Part shown: one piece after another, positions 39,899 to 49,037 of the stretch | Layout: every line of letters begins with the position of its first letter | How positions within the stretch are numbered: the first letter of the stretch is position 1 | Program-made: the position numbers and the translations under genes | Notes under the pieces: generated by a model | Told to the model about the DNA's origin: nothing | What the model saw: the letters and a program-made list of their open reading frames with translations, nothing else | Databases searched by the model: none | Assembly: GCF_913777145.1 (NCBI RefSeq) | Contig: NZ_CAJYPS010000014.1 | Location: 399,357-463,356, forward strand | DNA: 64,000 nt | Reading direction: 5' to 3' | From: an uncultured Roseateles sp. | Lineage (GTDB): Bacteria; Pseudomonadota; Gammaproteobacteria; Burkholderiales; Burkholderiaceae_C

Positions 39899-40459
39899 TT
39901 GAGCAAAGCCTTCACCAAGGAAAGCGACGCGGCCGATGACGACGAGGACGGCCCCTCGCTGCCGGCGCTGCCCGCCGGCTCGCGCAACTACATGACGCCG
40001 GCCGGCTATGCGCGCCTGCGTGCGGAGTTCATGCAGTTGATCGACGTGGAACGGCCCAAGATGGTGGAGACCGTGTCCTGGGCGGCCAAGAACGGCGACC
40101 GCTCGGAGAACGGCGACTACCTCTACGGCAAGAAGCGGCTGCGGGAAATCGACCGCCGGCTGCGTTTCCTGACCAAGCGTCTGGACATCGCCGAGGTGGT
40201 GGACCCCAGCGTCCACCATGGCTCCGAGCAGGTGTTCTTCGGCGCCACCGTGACCTACGCGAACGCGCGCGGCGAGGAGCGCACCGTCACCATCAAGGGC
40301 ATAGACGAGTCCGACAGCCTGGCGGGCGAGGTCAGCTGGGTCTCGCCGATTGCGCGCACGCTGCTCAAGGCCCGCGTGGGCGACGAGCTCAAGCTGGTGA
40401 CGCCGGTGGGCGTGGAGCCCATCGAGGTGGTGGACGTCAGTTATCCGAAGCCGGCTTGA
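39899..40459 (+). CDS. greB: Transcription elongation factor GreB
   Basis: 186 aa from a TTG start that gives the family N-terminus MSKAFTKE. The coiled-coil tip that enters the RNA polymerase secondary channel carries the acidic pair in NGDRSENGDYLYGKKRLREIDRR. The C-terminal FKBP-like domain follows (VFFGATVTYANARGE, GDELKLVTPVG). It rescues backtracked polymerase by promoting transcript cleavage. The last 23 bp overlap the spoT 3' end on the opposite strand. Confidence 0.95.
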   Translation: MSKAFTKESDAADDDEDGPSLPALPAGSRNYMTPAGYARLRAEFMQLIDVERPKMVETVSWAAKNGDRSENGDYLYGKKRLREIDRRLRFLTKRLDIAEVVDPSVHHGSEQVFFGATVTYANARGEERTVTIKGIDESDSLAGEVSWVSPIARTLLKARVGDELKLVTPVGVEPIEVVDVSYPKPA

Positions 40460-42707
40460 TGCGCCAGACGCGCAGCACCGGCGCGGTGCGACGCAGCACG
40501 CGCAGCACGTCGGCCAGGTGCTGGCGGTCGCGCACGCCGATCAGCAGCGTCATCTCGGCATGCTCGCGCTGCGCGGCCTCGTCGCCCATCGCGATGTGGA
40601 TGATGTCGGCCTCGGCCTGCGCCACCGCCTGGGCCACCTGGGCCAGCACGCCCTTGCTGTTCTGCAAGAGCAGCGCGATGCCGGCCTCGAAGCTGCGCGT
40701 CAGCTCCTCGGCCCAGTCCACCTGTATCCAGTGTTCGCGGTCGCGCTGGAACAGGCGCTTGCCCACCGCGCAGTCGCAGGTGTGCACCACCAGGCCTTCG
40801 CCGCGGCCCAGGTAGCCGCGCACCGCATCACCCGGGATGGGGCGGCAGCAGTGCGCCAGCTGCACCGACGCGCCCTCGCTGCCGTCTATCGTCACGCGGC
40901 CCAGCGAGGCCGGGGCCTCCACATAGCGGCCCAGCGTCAGCGCAACCGCGTCGGGCTTCTGCCCCTGCTCGGCCAGCAGGCGGGCCAGCTTGGTCGCGAT
41001 GATGGTGGCGATCTTGCGGCCTGCGCCGATGTCGGTAAGCAGCTGTTCGGCACCCGCGCTGCCGGCCCAGGCGGCCAGCGCCTGCCACATCGCGGCCTCG
41101 GGGGCGTCCGGGTCCAGGCTGGGCAGGGCCAGGCCCTCGGCACGCAGCGCCTGGGCCAGCATCTTCTCGCCCAGATCGCGCGATTCCTCCAGCTCCAGGT
41201 CCTTCAGGTAGTGACGGATCTTGGAGCGCGCGCGGCCGGTGCGCACAAAGCTCAGCCAGGCCGGGTTGGGCGTGGCGCCGGGCGCGGTGATGATCTCCAC
41301 GATGTCGCCGCTGTGCAGTTCGGCGCGCAGTGGCACGGCTTCGCCATTGACCTGGGCGCCCACGCAGTGGTCGCCGACGTCGGAGTGGATGGCGTAGGCG
41401 AAGTCCACGGGTGTGGCGCCCTTGGGCAGCGCCAGGATCTTGGACTTGGGCGTGAACACGTAGATCGCGTCCGGGAACAGGTCGATCTTGACGTGCTCCA
41501 GGAACTCGTTGGCGTCGCGGGTCTCGTCCTGGATGTCGATCAGGCTCTGCAGCCAGCGTGCATTGGCCTGCTGAGCGATCAGTGCGCTGGCCTGCGTGCC
41601 CTTGTTCTTGTAGATCCAGTGCGCGGCCACGCCCTGCTCGGCGATGCGGTGCATGGTCTCGGTGCGCACCTGGAACTCCAGCGGCGTGGTCAGCGGCCCC
41701 ATCAGCGTGGTGTGCAGCGACTGGTAGCCGTTGTCCTTGGGCGTCGCGATGTAGTCCTTGAAGCGCGCGGACTGCGGCTTGTAGAGCTGGTGCAGCACGC
41801 CTAACGCGGTGTAGCACTGCAGTGGCTCGTCCGCGATCACGCGAAAGCCGTAGATGTCGCTGACCTGGGCGAAGGTCAGCGACTTGTCGCGCATCTTCTT
41901 GTAGATGGAATAGACCGTCTTCTCGCGCCCCTGCACCTCCACGCGCATGCCCGCGCGTATGAAGGCCGCGCGGATCTCGCCCTCGATGCGGCTGACCAGG
42001 TCGCGGCGGTTGCCGCGCGCCTTGCCCACGGCCTTGGACAGCGCGTCGTAGCGCCAGGGGTGGAAGTACTTGAAGGACAGGTCCTGCAGTTCGCGGAAGG
42101 CCTGATTCAGGCCCAGGCGGTGCGCGATGGGCGCGTAGATGTCGAAGGTCTCGCGGGCGATGCGGCGCGCCTTGTGCGGCGCCATCGCACCCATGGTGCG
42201 CATGTTGTGCAGGCGGTCGGCCAGCTTGACGAGGATGACCCGCAGATCGCGCGCCATCGCCAGCAGCATCTTGCGGAAGGACTCGGCCTGCGACTCCTCC
42301 TTGGTGGAGAACTGCAGCTTGTCCAGCTTGGTCAGGCCGTCCACCAGTTCGGCCGTGGTGGCGTCGAACTTCTCGATCAGTTCGGCCTTGGACACGCCGC
42401 AGTCCTCGACCACGTCGTGCATCAGCGCGGCCATCAGCGTCTGCGCGTCCAGGCGCCATTCGGCGCAGATGCCGGCCACCGCGATCGGGTGGGTGATGTA
42501 GGGCTCGCCGGTGGCGCGCTTCTGGCCCAGGTGGGCCTCGTCCGCGAACTTGTAGGCCTCGCGCACCCGCTTGACCTCGGCCTTGCTCAGATAGCCCAGC
42601 TTGGGCGCCAGCGCGTCAAAGGAGGCGGCCGCGGCGTCCGTCGGCGGCGCTGCGACATGGCGCAGACCGGGGAAGGGGAACCAGGCGGTGAGGGAGCGTT
42701 GGGCCAT
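40437..42707 (-). CDS. spoT: Bifunctional (p)ppGpp synthetase/hydrolase SpoT
   Basis: 756 aa. The domain order is HD hydrolase (about 55-200, LMHDVVEDCG, HNMRTMGAM), synthetase (about 245-360, EKTVYSIYKKM, IYGFRVI), TGS (about 405-465, IYVFTPKSKILALPKGATPVDFAYAIHS region) and a C-terminal ACT domain. It adjusts the alarmone pool under starvation. It is third in the order gmk-rpoZ-spoT. A strong hairpin lies between it and rpoZ. It overlaps greB tail-to-tail. Confidence 0.95.
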   Translation of the reverse strand: MAQRSLTAWFPFPGLRHVAAPPTDAAAASFDALAPKLGYLSKAEVKRVREAYKFADEAHLGQKRATGEPYITHPIAVAGICAEWRLDAQTLMAALMHDVVEDCGVSKAELIEKFDATTAELVDGLTKLDKLQFSTKEESQAESFRKMLLAMARDLRVILVKLADRLHNMRTMGAMAPHKARRIARETFDIYAPIAHRLGLNQAFRELQDLSFKYFHPWRYDALSKAVGKARGNRRDLVSRIEGEIRAAFIRAGMRVEVQGREKTVYSIYKKMRDKSLTFAQVSDIYGFRVIADEPLQCYTALGVLHQLYKPQSARFKDYIATPKDNGYQSLHTTLMGPLTTPLEFQVRTETMHRIAEQGVAAHWIYKNKGTQASALIAQQANARWLQSLIDIQDETRDANEFLEHVKIDLFPDAIYVFTPKSKILALPKGATPVDFAYAIHSDVGDHCVGAQVNGEAVPLRAELHSGDIVEIITAPGATPNPAWLSFVRTGRARSKIRHYLKDLELEESRDLGEKMLAQALRAEGLALPSLDPDAPEAAMWQALAAWAGSAGAEQLLTDIGAGRKIATIIATKLARLLAEQGQKPDAVALTLGRYVEAPASLGRVTIDGSEGASVQLAHCCRPIPGDAVRGYLGRGEGLVVHTCDCAVGKRLFQRDREHWIQVDWAEELTRSFEAGIALLLQNSKGVLAQVAQAVAQAEADIIHIAMGDEAAQREHAEMTLLIGVRDRQHLADVLRVLRRTAPVLRVWRIKPASDN

Positions 42708-42736
42708 GCGTCGAATTTAGCCTATGCCCAAAAGGC

Positions 42737-42768
42737 GACGGGCGCCGAAGGTGGCTTCGGCGCCCGTC
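42737..42768 (-). terminator. Strong hairpin between rpoZ and spoT
   Basis: A 14-bp perfect stem (GACGGGCGCCGAAG and its complement) with a 4-nt loop. On the minus strand it is followed by CGCCTTTTG, a short T-run. It probably terminates or attenuates gmk-rpoZ transcription before spoT. Confidence 0.7.
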
Positions 42769-42794
42769 AGGCGGTGAGCGAACTCAGCGTGTCG

Positions 42795-42998
42795 TCAGAC
42801 CGGCACGCGACGCAGCATTTCCAGGCCGACTTCGCCGGCGGCGATCTCGCGCAGCGCGGTCACGCTGGGCTTGTTCTTGCTCTCGATCTTGGCGCTGTGA
42901 CCCTGGCTCAGCATGCGGGCGCGGTAGGTCGCGGCCAGCACGAGCTGGAAGCGGTTGGGGATCTTTTGCAGGCAGTCTTCGACGGTGATGCGGGCCAT
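42795..42998 (-). CDS. rpoZ: RNA polymerase omega subunit
   Basis: 67 aa, the normal length. It starts [28 protein letters not shown], typical of omega, followed by [14 protein letters not shown]. It helps assemble the beta' subunit and mediates ppGpp effects on polymerase. It lies 27 bp after gmk in the same direction. Confidence 0.96.
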   Translation of the reverse strand: MARITVEDCLQKIPNRFQLVLAATYRARMLSQGHSAKIESKNKPSVTALREIAAGEVGLEMLRRVPV

Positions 42999-43025
42999 GG
43001 TGTTCCTGTGTGCTGGTTGCGCCGG

Positions 43026-43646
43026 TCAGGGCAGATCGAGGGCCTGGAAGACCGCCGAGCGATTGCGACGCTGAGTGGCGTATTTTAGCCGCTGCGCGTG
43101 GACGATGGTCTTGAGGTCGAAAACCGCGGTGTCGAACACCGCATTCACGACGACGAAATCGAAGTGCTGGGCCTGCGCGACCTCGTGGCGGGCGTTCTCC
43201 ATGCGCTTGGCGATCACCTCGGGCTCGGTGTCACCGCGGCGGTTCAGGCGCTGGCGCAGCTCGTCCCAGCTGGGCGGCAGGATGAAGATCAGCACCGCGT
43301 GCGGGAACAGCTGCTTGATCTGCAGCGCGCCCTGGAAGTCGATCTCCAGCACCACATCCTCGCCGTTTTGCAGGCGGGCCTCGATGCCGGCGCGCGAGGT
43401 GCCGTAGAGATTGCCATGCACCTCGGCCCACTCGAAGAAGTCGCCGCGGTCCACCATCGCGCGGAACTCGACGGGTTCGATGAACCAGTACTCGCGGCCG
43501 TGCTGTTCCTGGCCGCGCGGCGCGCGCGAGGTGTGCGAGACCGACACCGCCAGCTTGGCGTCCAGCTCCAGCAGGGCCTTCACGAGGCTGGACTTGCCGG
43601 CGCCACTCGGGGCGGCGACGACGAACAGATTGCCGGGGTATTCCAT
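43026..43646 (-). CDS. gmk: Guanylate kinase
   Basis: 206 aa. It phosphorylates GMP to GDP. The P-loop is [10 protein letters not shown]; the GMP-binding region has [10 protein letters not shown] and GREYWF, and [13 protein letters not shown] is the Walker-B region. ATG 43646 ([15 protein letters not shown]) fits the family; an in-frame extension upstream overlaps the divergent MFS gene and is rejected. It is first in the gmk-rpoZ pair. Confidence 0.95.
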   Translation of the reverse strand: MEYPGNLFVVAAPSGAGKSSLVKALLELDAKLAVSVSHTSRAPRGQEQHGREYWFIEPVEFRAMVDRGDFFEWAEVHGNLYGTSRAGIEARLQNGEDVVLEIDFQGALQIKQLFPHAVLIFILPPSWDELRQRLNRRGDTEPEVIAKRMENARHEVAQAQHFDFVVVNAVFDTAVFDLKTIVHAQRLKYATQRRNRSAVFQALDLP

Positions 43647-43764
43647 CGAAATCGCTAAATGCTTGATTGGCAAGAATTTTAACGGCTGGCCTGGGGATGC
43701 TTTGCTGCGCCGCAGCAGAAGACGCACGCGACGGGGATACTGCGCGGCTGTTTTTCCGGGCTTT

Positions 43765-44967
43765 ATGACTTCTTCCTCTTCTTCCCTGCCCGTGGCCGCG
43801 GCCACCACGGCGGGTGACCGCGGCCTGCTGCGCGCGGTGCTGGCGCTGGGCGTCGGCGGTTTCGCGATCGGCACCGGCGAGTTCGTCATCATGGGCCTGC
43901 TGCCCGAGGTGGCGCGTGACATCGGCATCAGCATCCCCGAGGCCGGCCATGTGATCAGCGCCTACGCGCTGGGCGTGGTGGTGGGGGCGCCGCTGCTGGC
44001 GGTGCTGACCGCGCGCTGGCCGCGCCGCACGCTGTTGATGGCGCTGATGGCGGTGTTCGCGCTGGGCAACTTCGCCAGCGCGATGGCGCCCGGCTATGCG
44101 TCGCTGAGCATGCTGCGCCTGTTCACCGGGCTGCCGCACGGCACCTTCTTCGGCGTGGCCTCGCTGGTGGCCGCCGGTCTGGCGCCCGACGGTCAGCGCG
44201 CCCGCGCGGTGGGGCTGGTGATGCTGGGGCTGTCGCTGGCGACACTGCTGGGCGTGCCGCTGGCCGCGCGGCTGGGCGAGGCCCTGGGCTGGCGCGCGGC
44301 CTTCGTGCTGGTGGGATTGATTGCGCTGCTGGCGATTGCGCTGGTGTGGCGCGGCGTGCCGGACCTGCCGGCCGCCCAGGGCGCCAGCCCGCTGCGCGAG
44401 CTGAATGCGCTGCGGCGGGCCCAGGTCTGGCTGACGCTGGGCACAGGCGCCGTGGGCTTTGGCGGCATGTTCGCGGTCTTCAGCTATGTGAAGCCGACCA
44501 TGCTGGAGGTCGCCGGCACACCGGCCGCGTGGATGCCGCTGGTGCTGGCGCTGTTCGGTGTGGGCACGGTCAGCGGCAACCTGATCGGTTCGCGGCTGGC
44601 GGACCGGGCGTTGATGCCCACCATCGCCGGTGTGCTGCTGTGGTCGGCCGTGCTGCTGGCCGGCTTTGTCGCGCTGGCCCACCACCCGGTGAGCGCCGCG
44701 TTCGGCGTGCTGCTGGTGGGCACGCTGGTGGCCCTGGGGCCGGCGCTGCAGATCCGGTTGATGGACGTGGCGGGTGACGCGCAGTCGTTGGCTGCAGCCC
44801 TGAACCATTCGGCCTTCAACATGGCCAACGCGCTGGGCGCCTGGCTGGGCGGTCTGGCCGTGTCGGCCGGCCTGGGCTGGACCTCCACCGCCTGGGTGGG
44901 GGCCCTGCTGGCGCTGGGTGGGCTGGCGGTGTTCGGCGTGTCGCTGGCGCTGCAGCGGCGCGGCTGA
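43765..44967 (+). CDS. MFS transporter, DHA1 (AraJ/YdhP-like) family
   Basis: 400 aa with 12 predicted helices. The N-terminal [21 protein letters not shown] and [15 protein letters not shown] segments are characteristic of the AraJ/YdhP/purine-efflux group of drug:H+ antiporters. The substrate is unknown. The start is ATG 43765, after a Ser-rich leader. It is divergent from gmk with 118 bp between and convergent with the alternative oxidase gene. Confidence 0.88.
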   Translation: MTSSSSSLPVAAATTAGDRGLLRAVLALGVGGFAIGTGEFVIMGLLPEVARDIGISIPEAGHVISAYALGVVVGAPLLAVLTARWPRRTLLMALMAVFALGNFASAMAPGYASLSMLRLFTGLPHGTFFGVASLVAAGLAPDGQRARAVGLVMLGLSLATLLGVPLAARLGEALGWRAAFVLVGLIALLAIALVWRGVPDLPAAQGASPLRELNALRRAQVWLTLGTGAVGFGGMFAVFSYVKPTMLEVAGTPAAWMPLVLALFGVGTVSGNLIGSRLADRALMPTIAGVLLWSAVLLAGFVALAHHPVSAAFGVLLVGTLVALGPALQIRLMDVAGDAQSLAAALNHSAFNMANALGAWLGGLAVSAGLGWTSTAWVGALLALGGLAVFGVSLALQRRG

Positions 44968-45011
44968 GGCCCTGGCCGCACTCCAGGGGGGCAGCCCAGG
45001 ACCTGCGAGGC

Positions 45012-45644
45012 TCACAGGGCGTCGGGCGTGTTGGCGAAGCCGTGGTTGACGTCCCGGTGCTCGGCTTCGTCGTGGCGCACGGCCATCACCAGCTCGCGCA
45101 GGCGGGCGTCTTCGCCCAGTTGCCAGTAGTCGCGTGCGAACGCCGGGATCTCGGTGTTCTCGATGCGGCCCGCCTCGATCTCCGCGAGGAAGCGGCTATA
45201 GCTGACCACGGCTTCCTCCTCGAAATAGCCCACCAGGCGGTGGGCCGTGGCGGGCGACACCAGGTAGAGCACGAAGAAGAAGTTGAAGAACACGCCCTGC
45301 ACCGTCAGCACCAGCAGGCGCTCGAACAGGCTGGGCTTGCACAGCGCCACGAAGGCCATCAGGTGCATGCGCTCGTTCTCCGACTCGTCCATCAGCGCCT
45401 TGACCATGTCGGCGCGGCCGCGCATCACGCGCAGCGAACGCAGATGCTGCAGCATGGCGCCCACCAGGCCCGGCACGGCCGCGACCGTTTCCAGCACCAC
45501 CGCGCGGTGGATGTAGCGCTTCTGGAAAAACACATCGGCGCCGAAGCGGAGCAGCTTGCAGAACGCAAAGGCGAAACGGTCGCCCAGGCTGCCGGGGGCG
45601 TGGTGCACCGAGATGGAACGTTCAATCGACTGGGTCGTGCTCAT
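45012..45644 (-). CDS. aox: Alternative oxidase (cyanide- and NO-resistant quinol oxidase)
   Basis: 210 aa, a short bacterial AOX. The four-helix diiron ligands are visible: Glu52 (LETVAAVPG), Glu91/His94 (ENERMHL), the Glu run 142-144 (FEEEAV) and Glu193/His196 (DEAEHRDVNH). It oxidises ubiquinol and reduces O2 to water without pumping protons, as a monotopic inner-membrane enzyme. The start ATG 45644 (MSTTQSIERS) lies 20 bp from an NsrR-like site. In Vibrio fischeri aox is reported to be NsrR-controlled and NO-induced, so the same control is likely here. Confidence 0.93.
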   Translation of the reverse strand: MSTTQSIERSISVHHAPGSLGDRFAFAFCKLLRFGADVFFQKRYIHRAVVLETVAAVPGLVGAMLQHLRSLRVMRGRADMVKALMDESENERMHLMAFVALCKPSLFERLLVLTVQGVFFNFFFVLYLVSPATAHRLVGYFEEEAVVSYSRFLAEIEAGRIENTEIPAFARDYWQLGEDARLRELVMAVRHDEAEHRDVNHGFANTPDAL

Positions 45645-45664
45645 GGCGATTCCTTGGCTTAAAT

Positions 45665-45687
45665 AAAATGTATCGTGAATGCATCTT
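45665..45687 (-). promoter_or_regulatory. NsrR-type operator at the alternative oxidase promoter
   Basis: Read on the minus strand, the left half AAGATGCATTC matches AAGATGYATTT at 10 of 11 positions. The right half CGATACATTTT matches AAATRCATCTT at 8 of 11, with the canonical 1-bp centre. It ends 20 bp before the oxidase ATG and should overlap the promoter, as expected for repression. Confidence 0.75.
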
Positions 45688-45846
45688 ATTGCGTGAAGGG
45701 CCGCGATGCAAGCACCAGTGGGCTGACGCTTGATCGCCGGCGGGCTCTTCACGGATCCGCAATGTCTGGGTGGCGATTCGGGAGCGTGCGCGGCGGGGCA
45801 GGGGAGCGATGTCGCTCTTCTGCACGGCAGACGCCGATCTATAAAT

Positions 45847-45863
45847 AGGTGTGGAACACACCT
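45847..45863. promoter_or_regulatory. Inverted repeat upstream of the EF-hand gene
   Basis: AGGTGT-N5-ACACCT follows directly after a TATAAAT box (45840-45846), 65 bp before the EF-hand gene. A TATA-like -10 overlapped by a palindrome suggests a repressed promoter; no clear -35 is present. The 283 bp from 45645 to 45927 otherwise hold the NsrR-like site and no gene. Confidence 0.4.
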
Positions 45864-45927
45864 GTTTTCGGCGCTTGACGGAGGTTGCAGTTCCTAGAAT
45901 TCCTAACCATCAAAAAGGTGGTTGCTC

Positions 45928-46473
45928 ATGCAAGTCAACGCTTTCAGTGGAGTTCGGACGTGGGGCCTCGGTGCCGCCGAGGTGCAGCCCAGGACCGCGG
46001 CCGCTGCGTCGTCGACCGCCGGCGCGTCCGCTGAGCCCGAGAGCAGCACCCAGGTGAGCTTCAGTGCCGGGGCGCAGGTTCTTGCGCGTTTGGCGGCGCA
46101 AGGGCTGTCGATGTCCCAGCACGCGCTGAGCGCACCGCTGACGGCCAGCCAGGGGGCACGGGAGACGCCGCGAGCGCAGGCCGATGGCTACGTGCCGGTG
46201 GGGCGTGCCCAGCTGGAGTCTTTGCTGGGTCAGGCGGGAGCGAGCCGCGACGAGGTGCAGACCCTGGTGCAGGGCTTGGACGCCGATGGCAACGGCGAGC
46301 TGACCCAGGATGAGCTGCTGCAGGGGCTGGCCCGCAGTCTCAACGAGGGGGGCAGCGATTTCTCGCAGGCGCTGGCGCGGGTGATGGATCGCCTGGGGCA
46401 GGCGGATGGGACGGTGTCCCAGCAGGAGTTCGCCGAGCTGGAGACCCGCCTGCTGGCCGCCGGTCAGCGTTGA
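45928..46473 (+). CDS. EF-hand domain protein
   Basis: 181 aa. The first EF-hand loop is canonical: LDADGNGELTQDEL supplies the D-x-D-x-N-G-x-L-x-x-D-E pattern. A second loop (GQADGTVSQQEF) is shortened at its start and probably weak. The N-terminal half is Ala/Ser/Gln-rich and disordered, with no signal peptide. It likely binds calcium in the cytoplasm, or after export by an unknown route. The start is ATG 45928 with aaggtgg upstream. Confidence 0.75.
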   Translation: MQVNAFSGVRTWGLGAAEVQPRTAAAASSTAGASAEPESSTQVSFSAGAQVLARLAAQGLSMSQHALSAPLTASQGARETPRAQADGYVPVGRAQLESLLGQAGASRDEVQTLVQGLDADGNGELTQDELLQGLARSLNEGGSDFSQALARVMDRLGQADGTVSQQEFAELETRLLAAGQR

Positions 46474-46504
46474 GTGGCACCGCGGCGGGACGGCGTGGCG
46501 CACG

Positions 46505-46524
46505 CGGCGGGCCCAGGCCCGCCG
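46505..46524. terminator. G+C-rich hairpin between convergent genes
   Basis: Nine-base arms CGGCGGGCC/GGCCCGCCG surround CA (8 bp effective with a 4-nt loop). It lies in the 72-bp gap between the convergent EF-hand and AhpD-like genes. There is no T-run, so it is terminator-like at best. Confidence 0.4.
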
Positions 46525-46545
46525 TGATCGCCGGGAGCGCCGGGC

Positions 46546-47040
46546 TCAGACCAGGCCGGCCTTGTCCAGGCCGAAGGCCTTGTCGAACACGCCGGGCTGG
46601 GTCTGGAAGGCCACGCCGGCGCGGTTCCAGGCATTGATGAGCATGATCTGGTAGGTCAGGTCGGACAGTTCCTTCTCGCTGAACTGCTCGCGGGCCTGGG
46701 CGTACTGCGCGTCGGACACGCCGCCGGGGGCGAGACGGGTCAGCGCTTCGGTCCAGGCCAGTGCGGCGCGTTCCTTGTCGCTGAACAGCGGCGATTCCTG
46801 CCAGGCGGCCACATGGTAGAGGCGCAGCTCGCGCTCGCCGTGCAGCTTGGCCTGCTTGACGTGCATGTCCAGGCAGAAGGCGCAGCCGTTGAGCTGCGAG
46901 GCACGGATGTCCACCAGGTGCAGGATGGTGGCGTCGACCTGGCCACCCTTGGCGACCGCGGTGTTGACCTCCGCCAGTTTCTTGAACAGGTCGCCGGACA
47001 GTTGGGCGTGGTTGAGGCGGGGCTGATGGGCTTGGCTCAT
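46546..47040 (-). CDS. Carboxymuconolactone decarboxylase-family (AhpD-like) protein
   Basis: 164 aa. The AhpD-type redox motif is CAFCLDMH (C-X2-C with downstream His). Family features AWTEALTRLAP and LTYQIMLINAWNRAGVAF are present. Members act as peroxidase or disulfide reductases under oxidative stress. A perfect ECF41-type promoter starts about 60 bp upstream and an ECF41 sigma gene is 2.9 kb away. AhpD/CMD-family genes are frequent targets of ECF41 sigma factors. Confidence 0.9.
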   Translation of the reverse strand: MSQAHQPRLNHAQLSGDLFKKLAEVNTAVAKGGQVDATILHLVDIRASQLNGCAFCLDMHVKQAKLHGERELRLYHVAAWQESPLFSDKERAALAWTEALTRLAPGGVSDAQYAQAREQFSEKELSDLTYQIMLINAWNRAGVAFQTQPGVFDKAFGLDKAGLV

Positions 47041-47098
47041 GATGGTCTTCCTAAGTTGAGAGGGGTGAGAGAGACATTGCTTGTGATCACCCCCTCAA

Positions 47099-47125
47099 GA
47101 CGGGACAGCCCGCCGACTTGTGACA
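47099..47125 (-). promoter_or_regulatory. ECF41-type promoter
   Basis: On the minus strand TGTCACA (47119-47125) is followed by 16 bp and then CGTC (47099-47102). This is the reported ECF41 signature. It lies upstream of the AhpD-like gene (start 47040). Confidence 0.75.
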
Positions 47126-47164
47126 TCGCGGCCGCGCTCCGCGCCGCCCAGCCCCTGCGGCGCC

Positions 47165-48031
47165 TCAGCGAGCGGGCTTGGCCAGGTCGGCGAAATGCGC
47201 TCGCATCAGCGCCAGATAGGCCTCTTCGCCCGCCTCGCGCCGGGCCGTGACCCAGGCCTTGATGTCCTCGGTCGCCACGTAGCGCAGCCTATCGGTCTCG
47301 TCCGTGGCCGCCTCCCAGAGCACCTGGGCCACGTCCTCCGAGGTGGCGTGCCGACGGGATCGGCGCAGTTCGGCAAAGGCCTCGTGCGCGCGGGCCTCGA
47401 AGCCGGCGTAGTCGGTCGGCGCGCTGGACTGCGCGGCCTCCTGGGCCATGCGCTGGCCGAAGGCGGTGCTGGTGACGCCCCCGGGTTCGACGATCTTGAC
47501 CCGCAGGCCCTGGGACGCGAGTTCGTAGGACAGCGACTCGGACCACCCCTCCAGCGCGAACTTGGATGCGTTGTAGAGCGACAGCATGGGCAGGCCGAAG
47601 ACGCCGGCGCCCGAGCTCACATTGATCACCACGCCGCGGTGGCGCTCGCGCATGTGGGGCAGCGCGGCCCGCGTGACCTCCATGGCGCCGAAGAGGTTGA
47701 CGTCGAACTGCTGCCTGAGCTTGTCGGGCGTGATGCCCTCGAACACGCCGAAGAGGCTGAAGCCGGCGTTGTTGATCAGCACGTCGATCGCGCCGAAGCG
47801 CGCGATCGCCTGCGCGACCGCGGTCTGGATGCTGGCCGCGTCCTGCACGTCCAGGCGGGTGATCAGCACCTGGTCGGGCAGGGCGCGCAACTCGGCTGCG
47901 GCGCGCTCGGGATGGCGCATGCTGGCGACGACCTGCCAGCCCCGGCTGGCGAACAGGCGGGCGGTGGCCAGGCCGAAGCCGGTTGAGGTGCCGGTGATGA
48001 GGACGGTTTTCCTGGGGGGAGAGCTGTGCAT
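47165..48031 (-). CDS. Short-chain dehydrogenase/reductase
   Basis: 288 aa, Rossmann fold. The cofactor site is TGTSTGFGLATA and the Tyr-Lys pair is in SLYNASKFALEGW, with upstream NVSSGAGVFG supplying the active-site Ser. It is a classical SDR of unknown substrate. It is divergent from a LysR regulator (95-bp gap), which probably controls it. Confidence 0.9.
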   Translation of the reverse strand: MHSSPPRKTVLITGTSTGFGLATARLFASRGWQVVASMRHPERAAAELRALPDQVLITRLDVQDAASIQTAVAQAIARFGAIDVLINNAGFSLFGVFEGITPDKLRQQFDVNLFGAMEVTRAALPHMRERHRGVVINVSSGAGVFGLPMLSLYNASKFALEGWSESLSYELASQGLRVKIVEPGGVTSTAFGQRMAQEAAQSSAPTDYAGFEARAHEAFAELRRSRRHATSEDVAQVLWEAATDETDRLRYVATEDIKAWVTARREAGEEAYLALMRAHFADLAKPAR

Positions 48032-48126
48032 GAGGGGTCCTGAGGCAGAAGTCCGTCAGCCTAGACCGTGCGATGCGTCGAAACAATCTGCTGTTCATTG
48101 CATGAGCTGGTGCAGAATTTTTGACA

Positions 48127-49026
48127 ATGAAAAAAGGCAACTTGCTGGAGCTGCAGGCGGCGGTGGCGGTCGCGACGCACCGCAGCTTCCGTCGCGCGGC
48201 GGTGGACGTCGGGCTGTCTCCGTCGGCGCTGAGCCATGCGGTCAATGCGCTGGAGGCACGGCTGGGCGTGCGTCTGTTCCATCGCACCACGCGCAGCGTG
48301 TCGCTGTCGGAGGCCGGCGAGCGTTTCCTCGCCGCGATGGAGCCGGCGCTGGCGGCGCTGTCGGAGGCGATGGCGTCGGTCAACGACTTCAAGGCCGGGC
48401 CCTCGGGCACCTTGCGCCTGAATGCGGCGGAAGGGGCGGTGCGGCTGTTGCTGGAGCCGCTGCTGCTGGAATACCTGCGCCGTTATCCGGAGATGCGGCT
48501 GGACATCGTCACCGAGGGGCGGCTGGTCGACATCGTGGCCGAGGGCTTCGACGTGGGCGTGCGACTGGCCGACCTGGTGCCGCAGGACATGATCGCGGTC
48601 CCCTGCGGCCCGGAGATGCGCTTTGCGCTGGTGGCGTCGCCGTCATTCCTGGCCCGCCATGGCGAGCCCGACTCACCGGCGGATCTGGCGCGCTTCAACT
48701 GCATACAGCCGCGCCTGGCCAGCGGGGCGCTGTACCGCTGGGAGTTCTGCGATCCGCGCGGTGAGCCGCTGCGCTTTGCGCCCATGGGCAATCTGATGCT
48801 GGACAGCCACACGCTGACGATAGAAGCCGCGGTCCAGGGCGTGGGGCTGGCCTGGCTGAGCCGGCCGCAGGTGAGCCGTGAGCTGGCGCAGGGGCTGCTG
48901 GTCGAGGTGCTGCCGCAATGGGCGCCCACCTACCCCCGGCTGTGCCTGTACTACCCCGGGCACCGGCTGGTTCCCCCGGGGCTGATGGCGCTGGTGGAGT
49001 TGGCCCGGGAGCTCTATCCCGCCTGA
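48127..49026 (+). CDS. LysR-family regulator
   Basis: 299 aa. The HTH covers residues about 5-62 ([30 protein letters not shown], given here as a region, with the LFHRTTRSV motif following). The substrate domain covers about 90-295. The start is ATG 48127 rather than TTG 48121. A near-palindrome TGCA-N8-TGCA (48099-48114) lies just upstream and may be its operator. It is divergent from the SDR gene, which is the likely target. Confidence 0.9.
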   Translation: MKKGNLLELQAAVAVATHRSFRRAAVDVGLSPSALSHAVNALEARLGVRLFHRTTRSVSLSEAGERFLAAMEPALAALSEAMASVNDFKAGPSGTLRLNAAEGAVRLLLEPLLLEYLRRYPEMRLDIVTEGRLVDIVAEGFDVGVRLADLVPQDMIAVPCGPEMRFALVASPSFLARHGEPDSPADLARFNCIQPRLASGALYRWEFCDPRGEPLRFAPMGNLMLDSHTLTIEAAVQGVGLAWLSRPQVSRELAQGLLVEVLPQWAPTYPRLCLYYPGHRLVPPGLMALVELARELYPA

Positions 49027-49037
49027 GCGCCTGGGCC

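Noticed and set aside
43411..43764. In-frame extension before the MFS gene
   Set aside because: It would overlap the gmk coding sequence on the other strand. ATG 43765 gives a normal N-terminus.
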